From Hippopus hippopus (Eukaryota > Mollusca > Bivalvia > Cardiida > Cardiidae), in contig OX328106.1 in NCBI GenBank assembly GCA_946811185.2, forward strand, positions 31,618,426 through 31,682,425: DNA of 64,000 bases, given 5' to 3'. How positions within the stretch are numbered: the first letter of the stretch is position 1; every line of letters starts with the position of its first letter. Positions 25,601-37,600 of this stretch are shown piece by piece. The notes below the pieces were generated by a model, which ran no database searches, was not told the DNA's origin, and saw only the letters and a list, made by a program, of their open reading frames with translations. Both the position numbers and the translations under genes were made by a program.

Positions 25601-28600
25601 TAACTATGTCAAAGGAATTTCAACATTTACCTGTCTTACTGGTATTTAAAGAACTTTTGCTCTAGTTTTACAATACATTTTTCTGCCAGTGACTGGACCC
25701 TTGATAGATTGTACTGTAACACATTACTAGACTTATAATATCCATACATGAATATGAATTCAATTTGCAATTTGACCTCCAAATTAATTGAGCCATACTC
25801 TGTGAAAAGGGGGCTTCATGCATTTGTGAAAAGTACCGACCCAGGTCAGACTGCGCAGTCAACGCAGGCTGACCTGGGACGAAACTTTTCGCTACTGGCC
25901 AATTTTCTGTATGTCAAAGGACCACTGTACCTCATGATTCAGTAGACTGTTATACAAAACGGATTTTAGAGTGTTATAATACTGTGATGACTTGCTTGGT
26001 ATCATGTATCATGGAGATGCATCAAGCCCCCTTTTGCCAGAGCATGGCTCAATTACTTTTGGCTGCTAGTATGAACCGTTAATGAAGAAGGATCCAAGAG
26101 CACTTTACCCTCTGTATATAGCATTTGCTTGTACCAAATCTCTTAACTGTTTACCATACAACAAAATTGCAGACTTGTCTAAATTGAAAGCGTTTGCAGG
26201 CGACAATTTACATGTGGCTCAAACGATAAAATTTGTCTTTGATAGGGTAGAAAACACTGTGGTAAAAGGTAAAAAAATTCTGGTTCACAGCATTTATTCA
26301 TTTTCCCACAATGTTTTCATATGGCTTCTTTTTCAGGGTTGTTAAAACTCAGGATTGTATTGTGAGGGGTCAATAAATGAGAAAATGCTGGTAAGCTCTC
26401 TAGGGGTCTATGTTGTACTCTATACAGAGTCAAACAAGATGAAGAATGTTTGGATTAGTCACTATTATTTTCACTATATAGCTTACCGAATACAGTTGCC
26501 TAACATCAGCCAATATATCTCGTGCATCATTAATATAGTTTCTGGCAGTTCGCATGTCAAGGAAAGTTGAATTACCAGAACGCTGCAAAGGTAAAAATAC
26601 AAATAGTTATTAAAATAAGTAAGTACTTCTGTATATGTCTCTACCTTTCACAATCTTTAAAAATAGATGTAATATAGTTTCCTACATTATCTAACAAATA
26701 TTCTGTACTCTTTGGAAAAAAAATCCCTGCTTAAATGTTTAAAGATTAATAACATTTTTTTATACCTGAAACATGACAGAAAAAAAAGTCTGTATCTATA
26801 CATTGAGGAATACAGTTCAAAATATGGTATGATTATGTAAATCACACACTGAATATGTATGTATTGATTTGCAACATGATTGGTCAAAATTTTACAATAT
26901 AATATGCATCCGCCATTTATCATTTACAAAGTTACTGGCTACTACACCATTATTAATTTTGTTTCATTTGTAATGTCAATAATTGCAAAATTTTGTCATT
27001 GAAATTGTAGGTATATATTATTGGAATATTTTGTTGTAGTAACTTTCCTGATATTTGTATTTACTTCTTGCTGTGAAAGGAAGTTTTGACATCTCACACG
27101 GCCTCCAGTCTCGCACAGTATCAAAATTTCTCATGCTGCTCGAATCAAGTACAAGCACCACAAAATTTACTACAACATCATATTCCATATTTATACAGAT
27201 ATGCATATCATTCTCCCATGTTAACTGTTAACTAACTCTTTACCGAATGACAAAATTTTAGACTTGTCGACATTGAGAGCATTAAATTTTGCAGACAACA
27301 CAAATGTGACTCAACAATAGAAATTTGTTTTAGAAAACCTATAAAATGCTGGGTACCCGTTTTTTCTCCTTTTTCCACAATGTTTTAAAAGCCCCCTTTT
27401 TCAGAATTGTTTAAAGTCAGGACTGTGTGGTAAAAGGTTAGGGCTTCTGAAACAATTTAGAACTCCCTGCTGATGACTTTTTGAATCTTGCAGCACACCA
27501 GTTTTGACTTCAACGTTTTACCAAACAACAAAATTTTAGCCTCTTCCAAACTGAAAGTACTTGCAAATGACAATTTAAATGTGGCTCAAATGATAGATTT
27601 TTGTGAATGAAAGAGTAGACAAGATTTATGGAAAAGTAGAAAGTGGTGGTGACCAGCATTTTCTACTCTTCCCAATGCCTTCTCCCTCATGGTTGTTGAA
27701 AAATCGGGATTGTTCAGTAAAGGGTTTATCTCCATATGATACATCCATGTATAATAGTGTCACAGAGAGAGGTTAGGTATATAAGCACTTGCCTTGCTGT
27801 TGAGCTAGCTTTTACAGCAATGCGGTTTGGTGCATTTCTCTCCATGAAAGTTAAGCAACGTGCTCTAGGTTAGTGCCTGGATGGGTGACAAGGCTGTTGC
27901 ACGTCACATTTGGTGGCAGCGGTGGGATTATGACAACTGCCGGACTGGAGTTGCCTTACCCATGTATATTCCCCTGGTGTACTCGTGTATAAGTCTCAGG
28001 ATGGAGACTTCTTTAAGGGGAAAGTAATGTCACAGAGAGAGGTTAGGTATATAAGCACTTCAAACCTGCCTTGCTGTTGAGCTAGCTTTTACAGCGATGC
28101 GGTTTGGTGCATTTCTCTCCATGAAAGTTAAGCAACATGCTCTAGGTTAGTGCCTGGATGGGTGACCAGGCTGTTGCATGTCATAATAGAGTAATGGGCC
28201 AAAAACATATCACAAAAGTTGTAAGAGACTTACACGTGGAAAACGTTTCCTGTTCATTACATCTTTCATTGCTCTCGAGTACTCTAACACCTGGATTGTC
28301 TGGTTAGCTCGTCTCGCAAGATCATACAGTGCTCTTGTTGGCAATTTTTCTGCTATCTTTCGTGTAAGCTCTGTATAATCGTATCTCAGATTTCTTCTTT
28401 GTCTAGTGGAGGATAAAGGAATAATAGTCTTTCATACTGCTGGTTCTATAAACAGAACTTAAAACCTTTTGTAACTTTCTATGTTAATTTCTGAATACAT
28501 AATGAAATATTGCTATCACTTGTTTTTGCCCAGCTCAGTGAAGTTTGATGTTTATAACAAGGTTTTTAGCTGTATCTAACAATGTCAGAACACCTATTCA

Positions 28601-31600
28601 TTTGGTACTGTTATTTCCTTTCCTGCATTTATTGATGGTAAACTTCAACAGACTATATGCAGTTTATTCAACCATTGCACTGACGGAATTCCTTATTGTT
28701 CAGCATTTTACATAGAAAAATTCTACAAGTTTTGGCATGTACAAAAGGCCCTCTTCTTTAGACTTATTTAAACTTGGTGTTCTTAGGCAAAGGGTTAATG
28801 TATTTAGATAATCTATGCATGTTACTTCTGAAAATGTAGCACTGGATAAAATCAATGCATATAAAGCATAAATATGTATATTAGTCCATACCCTTCGCAA
28901 AACAATCACAATATCTAATGATCCTGAAAGAGAAGACTTTTGAAAACATAGTGGGAAATTTAACGCAGAAAATGCTATTACCCAGTATTTTCTCCTTTTC
29001 AAACTATGTCCATCCAAAACAAAAAAACATAATTGCTTTAACATTTGATTGGTCATCTGCAAATGCTTTCAATTTGGCCCAGTGCAACGTTTTATTGTTT
29101 GGTATAAGAGTTATATATTTTTAAGGCTAATACAAACAAATTTAATGTAGGTTTAAAAACTGGCTGCACTTGTACAGGAATGAAGCTAAAATTGATAGAC
29201 GAAAAAGGTCCAACCTTTTCAAACCTGATATCTTTCTCTGTAACATCTCTGCTGATCGAAGTTCGTCTCTAGCATATTGGTATTTCGCACGCAAATCCAT
29301 CTTTGTCAAATTGATACGCTTGGAAACTGGCAACGATGCCACTGCTTGTGGGTTTCCGTAGCGTCGACCTTGGTGTGCTCGTAAATACAGTTCCTTTGTA
29401 TGTAGAGCGACGTCCATGACTGCAGCTACAAGAAATGAGTGAGTGTAAAAACCAGAGACCCTCTTCATTAAACATTGTGAACTCTAATTTTGAATGTTAA
29501 AACTTGCCATCTGAATGGCTGACACTGAACTTCTAAGCAAATCAGAATACTTTTCCTGGAGTTCAGAGGTAAAAAAATATTATCATTTGTTAGACATTAT
29601 GTTCTGTGCAGGCTAAATCTTTTTTAATTCTGCTTGTACTTGTAATGTATGGAAACAAATTTCGGCTTTTCCTACAATATTTTAGGAAGTATGCGTGTGC
29701 TAAAAACTAATTCATCTTGATCATATCTATTTTACATTGTTATTTTCAATGCCATATGCTCTAGTTTTGTTCTGCGGAGAAATGATTCAATTACAAAATT
29801 TTTAACTTTTCCAAATTGAAAGCATATGCATATGACAAACTACATTGGGCTTAAATGAAAATGACATTTATTGAGGTGGTAAAAAAACATTGAGGGAAAA
29901 GCAGGAAATGCTGGTTACTAGCATTTTCTCCTTTCACAACAATGTTTTACCAGCATTTTCTCCTTTCCCAACAATGTTTTCATAGGAATTTTCCCTCAGG
30001 ATCATTTAAACATAGGATCATTTGGTAAAGGGTTCAGCAAATTATTATGGTGGGAAAATGTTTGAGTTTACATACAATATACATTGTCATTCTCCTTGGC
30101 GATATTCATCAGCTCTTCCCTTACTCCAACCATGATCTCCCATCTTGTTACATTGAAGGAATGCTTGTAGTTAAAGTCCACCTGTAATACAGGTCACCTT
30201 GCTAACAAAGGTTATATAAATATTTGTCAAAGTAAACATACAGTGAGTGTATACAATATTTCTATAATGTGATTGAAACTGTATCAGTGCCTTATGCTAG
30301 GCACATAAACAAACCACTGACAGTCTATTTGAAGAGGACATACGGTCTAGTACCCAGACTTCCTTGTATCCAATTTTTCTCTCTAGATTCTTTCTCTTAG
30401 AAGAGTCTTCCATACCAAACACGCCTAAAATATGTAGGATGTTTGTTTGTTTGTATTGGAGTTTAACCCTTTACCAAACAATCCCTGGTTTTTACGACCC
30501 TGAGAAAGAAGCCTTTTGAAAACATTGCGGGAAAAGGAGAAAATGCTGGTAACCAGCATTTTCTCCTTTTCCCACAATGTTTTCTACCTGGTGGAAACAA
30601 ATTTCAATTTTTGAGTTACATTTATTTTGTCGTCTGCAAGTGCTTTCAATTTGGACAGGTCTAAAATTTTCTCATTTGGTAAAGAGTTAAAGTCGGTTTA
30701 CCAGCTCATGTCATATCACATCTTACATGAGTACTGACACATCCTTCTTTCCAAGCCAATGACTACCTTTCGGAGGTGAGAAGCAAAATATCCTTGGAAA
30801 GTAAGTTTGCCTCAACCTGGTATTGAACCCACAACCACCAGGTGACAAGTCAGATACCCTGACCAGCGAGCAGGAATAGAGAACATAGGAACCTGAATCA
30901 TACGAATACATCAAATACGCTGGAAACACAGTTTTATACAAGTCCAGCAAAGATTCAAAGAAATGCGTACCAGAAAGACAGAGTGTTGTATCTGATGTAA
31001 CATTCTCCGTAAGGACATGATAATATCGTCCACAGGTGCCTCTACTGTTGGGTGGAGTCTGCGTTCCTGCATTGAGTAACAAACTTTTAGAGTCTTTCCA
31101 GCAAAATCCTAGATATAAACAACGGTTAGGAAGAAAGCTCTTGAAAACATTGTAGGAAAAGGAGAAAATGTTGGTTCATGTAAATTGCTATCATTTTAGC
31201 TATATCAAATTTTCCATCTGCAAATAATTTTGAAATAGAAGTCTAAAAATTTTTTGTCTGGTAAAAAGTTTATTTTTGAGCCCTGCTTAAATAGAACAGA
31301 TGACATAAATATATTTTGATTTCAATTTTTTAGTTCTTGCTCAAAAAATCTTGTGAATTATCATAACTGCACCTTTTTACTGAATGTAACCATACAGTTT
31401 ATTTCATGCTTTCTGGTAGGTTATCGAGAATTATCGGTGAAATATTTTTCGATATTTCATGGTTATGACCAGTGAAAATACCAATTTTTATATTCTAACT
31501 CTTCAATTGAAGGCAGAAACAGTTGTTCCCGCGCACTAGTTACCTAGGTAAAATGCGCATGCCTCACAACCAGATGGAAATATGGCATTTACCTTACATT

Positions 31601-34600
31601 TCTCGTGCTTGACGTAATATTGTAATGTGTTGCTCTGCGAAGGGGGTACGCCAGGGGGAATAACCGAAAAGAACTGTACTGGATTTTAATTAAGTTCCCC
31701 CCAGAAACGGTCAAAAGCATGAAATAAATAGAATATTTTTTTTTCCTGCACCACTCATGAAAATGTTCACTTGATAGAATAAATTTCGATCTTTCACCGT
31801 AAAAAACAAATATCCTCTATTTATACAATTGCTAAGGAAAATAAATGTAGTCGTATAATTCATATGTGTTTAAGAAGAAATTCTCATTCATGGAATAAAC
31901 ACAAAATGGGACCATTTTATCTTGAACACTATGAGGGTAAAACGAATTGAAACTAGTAAACTGTAAGTATCTAATGTTCATAATTATAAGGTCATTCTTT
32001 TTCTTAACTCTTTACCAAACAACAAATTTTATTCACTTCCAAATTGAAGGCATCTGCAAGTGACAAATCTGAAAGTGATACAAGTGCACTAAGTTCTTTA
32101 ACAGGGTAGAAAACATTGTGGGAAAAGGACAAAATGCTGGTTACCAGCATTTTTTCCTTTTCTCACAATGTTTTCAAAAGGCCTCTTCATCAGTGTCATA
32201 AAAATCTGTGGTTCTTTGGTAAAGGATTAAAGTACATGTACATGACAGTGTTATTGTACTGTTATATTCAAATGTCACTTTCACACCAATGACCTTCTAC
32301 TTATTGGCACAGACAAGCAGACAATACTGGCAGATATTCCCATAGTTTGAAACAAACCTATCTTGTCCGATTGTAACTCCTCACCACACAATAAAAGTTC
32401 AGACTTGCCCAAACGGAAAGTACGTGCAGAAGAAAAATTAGATGTTACTCAAATGTTGAGATTTGTCTTACAAAAGGTAGAATACACTGTGGAAAAAAGA
32501 AAAATGCTGTTTATCAGCATTTTCTCCTTTGTCTCCAATTTTTTCAAAAGCTTTTTCCTACAAGGTCTTTAAAATATGGGACTGTCTGTTAAGGGTCTAA
32601 CAATAATAGATACTTTCAATAGTCCAATGTCTTTTAACATGGACAAGTATCATCCTTTACATGAAAAAATTATTGGAAAAAAAGTTAAACCTTCAGAGGC
32701 CTTTGCTCCTTTAAGTAAAATGTTTTCAATGACATTCTTTGTCTCTTTCTCAAACAACTATAGTTTTTGAAAGTTGAGCTAGATTTAGTTTTCACTTTGG
32801 TATAGATAAAGTAAGTGTAGTAATGGGCTAAAAGTGCAATTATTGCTATCAGTCAAAATTACCCCTTATAGTCCTAAAAATAAATAAGAAGACACAGGTA
32901 ATTATTACAGACCCAATAAAAATATTAATTCTTATCCTGCTAAATAACTAAAATGAAATTTTCAGTTCAATAGTAAAAACCCTACTACATGTGTTGCTAT
33001 TTCAAAAATATGGTTTGGGTAATAATATCTCCTTCTCAGACAGTGTAGAATCAAGATCGGACTGCACGTTCTGTGCAGTCCGATCTTGATCTACACTGTA
33101 CGCAAAAGGTCAGCAGATTAGCAGCTTAAAGGTTAAAGGATTCTAAGTTTTTAACCCTTTACCACACAATGACGCCTTTTAACACCCCTGAAAAAGAGGC
33201 CTTTTGAAAACATTGTGGGAAAAGGAGAAAATGCTGGTAACCAGCATTTTCTCCTTTTCCCACAAAGTTTTCTACCCTATCAAAGAAAAGTTGCGTCATT
33301 TGAGCCACTATGAAATTGTTGTCTGCAAATGCTTTCAATTTGGATAGGTCTTAAATTTTGCCGCGTGGTAAAGGGTTAAGCTACTTTAGTAAGAATACTG
33401 GTAATGCATAAATCATCAAACAGTTAAGATCTCAATTCAGCCCACAGATTCTGTGAAGTTTGGATCCTGATCTACACTCTCTGAAAAAGGCTTACCCTTT
33501 ACCACATGACAAAATTTCAGACTTGTCTAAATCTAAAGCACTTACAAATGACAAATTAATTGTGGCTCAACAATAGAAGTTGTCTTTGATAGGGTAGAAA
33601 ACGTGAAAAAAAGGACAAAAATGCTGGTTACCACTACCAGTATTTTCTCCTTTTCCCACGATGTTTTCTAGCGGCTTCTTCCTCAGGGTCTTTAAAACGC
33701 AGCATTCTGTGGTAAAGGGTTAAAACCTTTTAAAAATGAAACTATGTTTTTTCAAACTTAAGGAAAATAGCCTTTTGATAAACACTATGGGAAAAGTTGA
33801 AAATGCAGGTAGTTAGTATCTCTTCTCCACAATATTTTCTACCCTTTCATACACAATTCCAATTATTTGTGCCATATTCAATTTGTCCTCTGCATCCAAT
33901 ATGGACAATTCAAAAATTTTGTCCTCTGCATCCAATATGGACAATTCAAAAATTTTGTTGTCTGATAAAGAGGTGAAAGTCAAATGATAGAAGTAAGTTA
34001 TATGGTACATGCATGACTAACAAGCCTTGTTTCATTTAAAACACCAAATAAATCCAACAGACATTTTTAGTCTAGAAATAAGATTCACAAAATTGCTACA
34101 TTGCGTCACATTTTGTGCAGTCTGATCTTGATCTACACTTGCAAAGGCAACTTTAGTTATGAAAGGCACTTTTAGAGTTAAATTGTGGTAGAAAAAAGAA
34201 CAGTGGACCTATACTCTTGCTTTGCCCATAGAAAAATATCATCCTATTACGTAAAGTGAATATTCTCTCACAGGCAAGTTACTGTGAAAAGAAAAAAGTT
34301 AAATGTCAATTGAGCATTATATCTGTATTGTGACCTTTACTTATCACATAATGAGATAGTTCATGTTATCATTGTTATCATTGTCTTCTACAGCACCCAC
34401 GGGCTTTAGAGACCCTTTCCCAAAAGACAAATCTCTGACCCTTTCAAATTGAAAGAATCTACGGACAATTAATTTGAAAGTGGTACAAATGAACTTAAGC
34501 CATTTGATACAGATAGGGTAGAAAAATTTGTGGAAAAAGGAGAAAATGCTGGTAACCTGCATTTTCTCCTTTTCCCACAATGTTTTCATAAGGCCTTTCC

Positions 34601-37600
34601 TCGGGTTGTAAAAAAAACATGGGATTGTTTGGTGAAAGGTTAAATGATCATGTGTTTCAATGTACCATGTTTAACCCCCCCTTCCCAAACGACAAATCTA
34701 AGACTCTTCAAAACATCTGCGGATGATAAATTTTAAATTGACACAAAGGATAATAAGTTCTCTGACCGGGTAAAAACATTATGGATAAAGGAGAACTCCT
34801 TGTTTCTAGCGTTTTCTCCTAATCCCTCCATCTTTTTGACAGGCTTCTTCCTCTGTGTTGTTAAAACAGGGTATTGTATGGTAAAGGATTAACTCTTCCT
34901 AAAAACCAAAATTTCAGACCCTGGAAAGGACTTGTAGAGAAAAAAATCAGATATTGCTAGAATGATGAGATATGGCCTGCAACATGCGAAAAGGGGCATT
35001 CGGACATTTGCGTAAAGTGTCGTCTCGGATCAGCCTGTGCAGTCCACGCAGGCTAATCCGAGATGGCACTTTCCCTTTTTATGTAATTTTCTGTTATGCG
35101 CAAGTCTACTGAGGAACAAAATCTAATGTAGACGTAAAGTGCCGTCTCGGATTAGCCTGCACGGACTCCACAGGCTGATCCGAGACGACACTTTACGCAA
35201 ATGTCCGAATGCCCCTTTTGGCGTGTTGCAAGCCATATGGTCTTAAAAGGTTAGAAACACAGCAGGAAAAGAAGAAAATGCTTGGAACCAGCATTATTTC
35301 CTTTACCCACATTTTTTTCAAAAATCTTTCTCAGGGCCATTAAAATAGGGGATTGTTTAGTAAAGGGTTAATGCCCTTTTCAACATTATTTCAGTTACAT
35401 TGTGGTGGCTAGGGCACCTACCCATGCTTTCCTAGAGATTTTATTTTACCAGTACATCATGCAGTATTCTTCCCAAGCCACTGGCTACTCTACCACATAC
35501 CCAACATAGAAACAATGATGAGCAGTGAGAGAGGATTGAATCATGTCACATTGATCAGAAAGAAATCAGCTCAGCTCTGGTATCAAACCAGCCATCCACA
35601 GGTTTCAAAAACTGTTACCTACTGACCTACAGTGCTCAGCAGGGTTTTCAATAAGAGTTTGCCTGCAAAATAAACATTATAGCAATCTTTAGATAATTGA
35701 GCCATGCTCTGCCAGAAGGGGACTTAACCCTTTCCCAAACGACAAATTTTGGACTCTTCCAAACCGAACGAGTTTGCAGACGACAATTTTAGATTTGGAG
35801 AAAATGGCAGAAAGTTCTCAAGAAGGGTAGAAAACACTGTGGGAAAAGGAGAAATTGCTCGTTACGAGCAATTTGTCCTTTTCCCACAGTGTTTTCAAAA
35901 GACTTTTACTGCAGACACGTAAAAACCAGGGCTTGTTTGGGAAAGGGTTAATGCGTCTCCGTAATGCTTAATACAAAGCAAGCCATCACACTATTATGGA
36001 TACGAAATGGTCACTTTTTTTAACTCTTTACCACACAGTCCCGACTTTTAACGACCCTGAGGAAGAAGCCTTTTGAAAACATCGTGAGAAAAGGAGAAAA
36101 TGCTGGTAACCAGCATTTTCTCCTTTTCCCACAATGTTTTCTGATCTATCAAGGAAAACCTGTGTCATTTTTGCCACCCTTAATTTGTCATCTGCAATTG
36201 CTTTCAATTTGGACAAGTCCAAAATTTTGTCGTTTGGTAATGAGTTAACAACCAACTGAATTATGAGGTAGACTGGTCCTTGGAGTTACAGAAAATTGAC
36301 CAATAGCGAAAAGTTTCCGCCTAGGTCTTCCTGTGCAGACTGAGCAGGGAGACCTAGGTCAATACTTTTCGCTGATGCCTTACGCCCCCTTTTCACAGAG
36401 CATGCCTCATATGCATGTGAATATTTCAATGTACAGATGCAGATGGATTCTCTTCTTTTTAAACCCATTATTAACTCTTTACCAAACAACAAAATTACAG
36501 ACTGGTCCAAATTGAAAGCATTTCCAGACGACAAAATTAATGTGACTGAAAAATTGAAATTTGGTTTGGGAAGGGTAGAAAATATAGTGGGAAAAGGAGA
36601 AAATGCTGGTTACCAGAATTTTCTCCTTTTCCCACAATGTTTTCAAAAAGCTTCTTTCTAAGGGTCATTAAAAGTCAGGATTGTGTGGTAAAGAGTTAAA
36701 CAATCTCAAGTTCTAACAAGCCTGACGAAGACGATTTTTGAAAACATTCATGGAACAGGACAAAATGCTGGTAACTAGCATTTTCTACTCGTCCAAAAAT
36801 GTTTTCCTATCTTCCAAAAAGAGGGAATCTATAGCTGAAAACATAAATTTCTACATGTACAAGGACCATTCTACCTTACAGTTCAGTCAGTTGTTAGACA
36901 ACATGGATTTTATGGATCCATAATTATGTGATGAATGGCTTGGTGTAATGCATCACAGAGATGCATTGAACCCCCTTTTGCTAGAGTGCCGCTCGTATAA
37001 ATAACTTACAAGTCTTTCGACATCCGGAACCTGAATAAGACCCGGTCTTGACCATCGATCATCTTGCACCATATCGGAGGGTAATGTCCTCTCTGAAAGA
37101 TTCTTAGGCCCTCTAGCAAGTTGTTTCTTTTTCCCTGGTCTCGACTTGGTTTTTCTCTTCCTCCCTCGTCTGTTGTTTACCGTACTAGATATTGCATGTG
37201 TATCATCCTGAGTCACTGTGCCTGTTTTAGTCTTTTTTTTCTTATCAAGTGTCTTGTTGCCAGAGTTTTCTTCAATGAAATCAGTTTAATTTTTTGTATA
37301 TACATGTACTTCAACACCCCCTTTACCCCACAATCCAAAGTTTTAACAGTCCTAGGGAAAAGCCTTTTGAAAACAATTAGGGAAAAGGATAAAATGCTGG
37401 TAACCAGTATTTTCTCTTTTTCCAAAATGTTTTCTACTTTGTCAAAGAACTTACGTTCATTTGTCACTTACACATGCCTTTGACTTGGAAACTTTGAAGT
37501 TTATAATTTTGGTAAAAGTGTTAAACTGTATAGTGTATAGTGTTTACTGCAGTTTTCAACATCATTTTGGTACTATTGCAGTGGCCAGTGCACCTATCCA

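Larger units (their letters stand above)
27758..28183 (+). mobile_element. Complete miniature LTR retrotransposon (TRIM) with 5S-rRNA-like LTRs
   Basis: Two direct repeats, 27758-27906 (149 bp) and 28028-28183 (156 bp), start TGTCACAG and end GTCA. They differ by one 7-bp indel and about four substitutions. Between them are 121 bp with a primer-binding site right after LTR1 and a purine tract (AAGGGGAAAG) right before LTR2. TAATAG flanks both sides (27752-27757, 28184-28189), a 6-bp target duplication. There is no coding capacity. The element lies antisense in intron 8 of the laminin-like gene. Confidence 0.88.
35699..36408. mobile_element. Family C MITE hosting two family A insertions
   Basis: GAGCCATGCTCTGCCAGAAG to CACAGAGCATGCCTC. 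Removing 35728-35951 and 36024-36247 leaves an uninterrupted C element with a single TTAA at each point. The centre hairpin is CCTAGGTCTTCCTGTGCAG / CTGAGCAGGGAGACCTAGG. Confidence 0.85.

Noticed and set aside
27030..27180. Repeat shared with 62095-62220 (TTTRCTTCTTGCTGTGA)
   Set aside because: Similarity is short and diverged; not enough to define an element by eye.
27800..28183. Tandem 5S rRNA genes
   Set aside because: Only about nt 45-95 of 5S is matched; repeats have LTR borders, primer-binding site and target duplication instead.
30723..31082. 119-codon minus-strand frame
   Set aside because: Overlaps exon 5 in a different frame; only the exon 5 frame fits splice borders and phase.
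36020..36247. CRISPR-like or bacterial terminator reading of the many hairpins
   Set aside because: Irregular spacing, both orientations, TTAA borders and eukaryotic context show MITEs.
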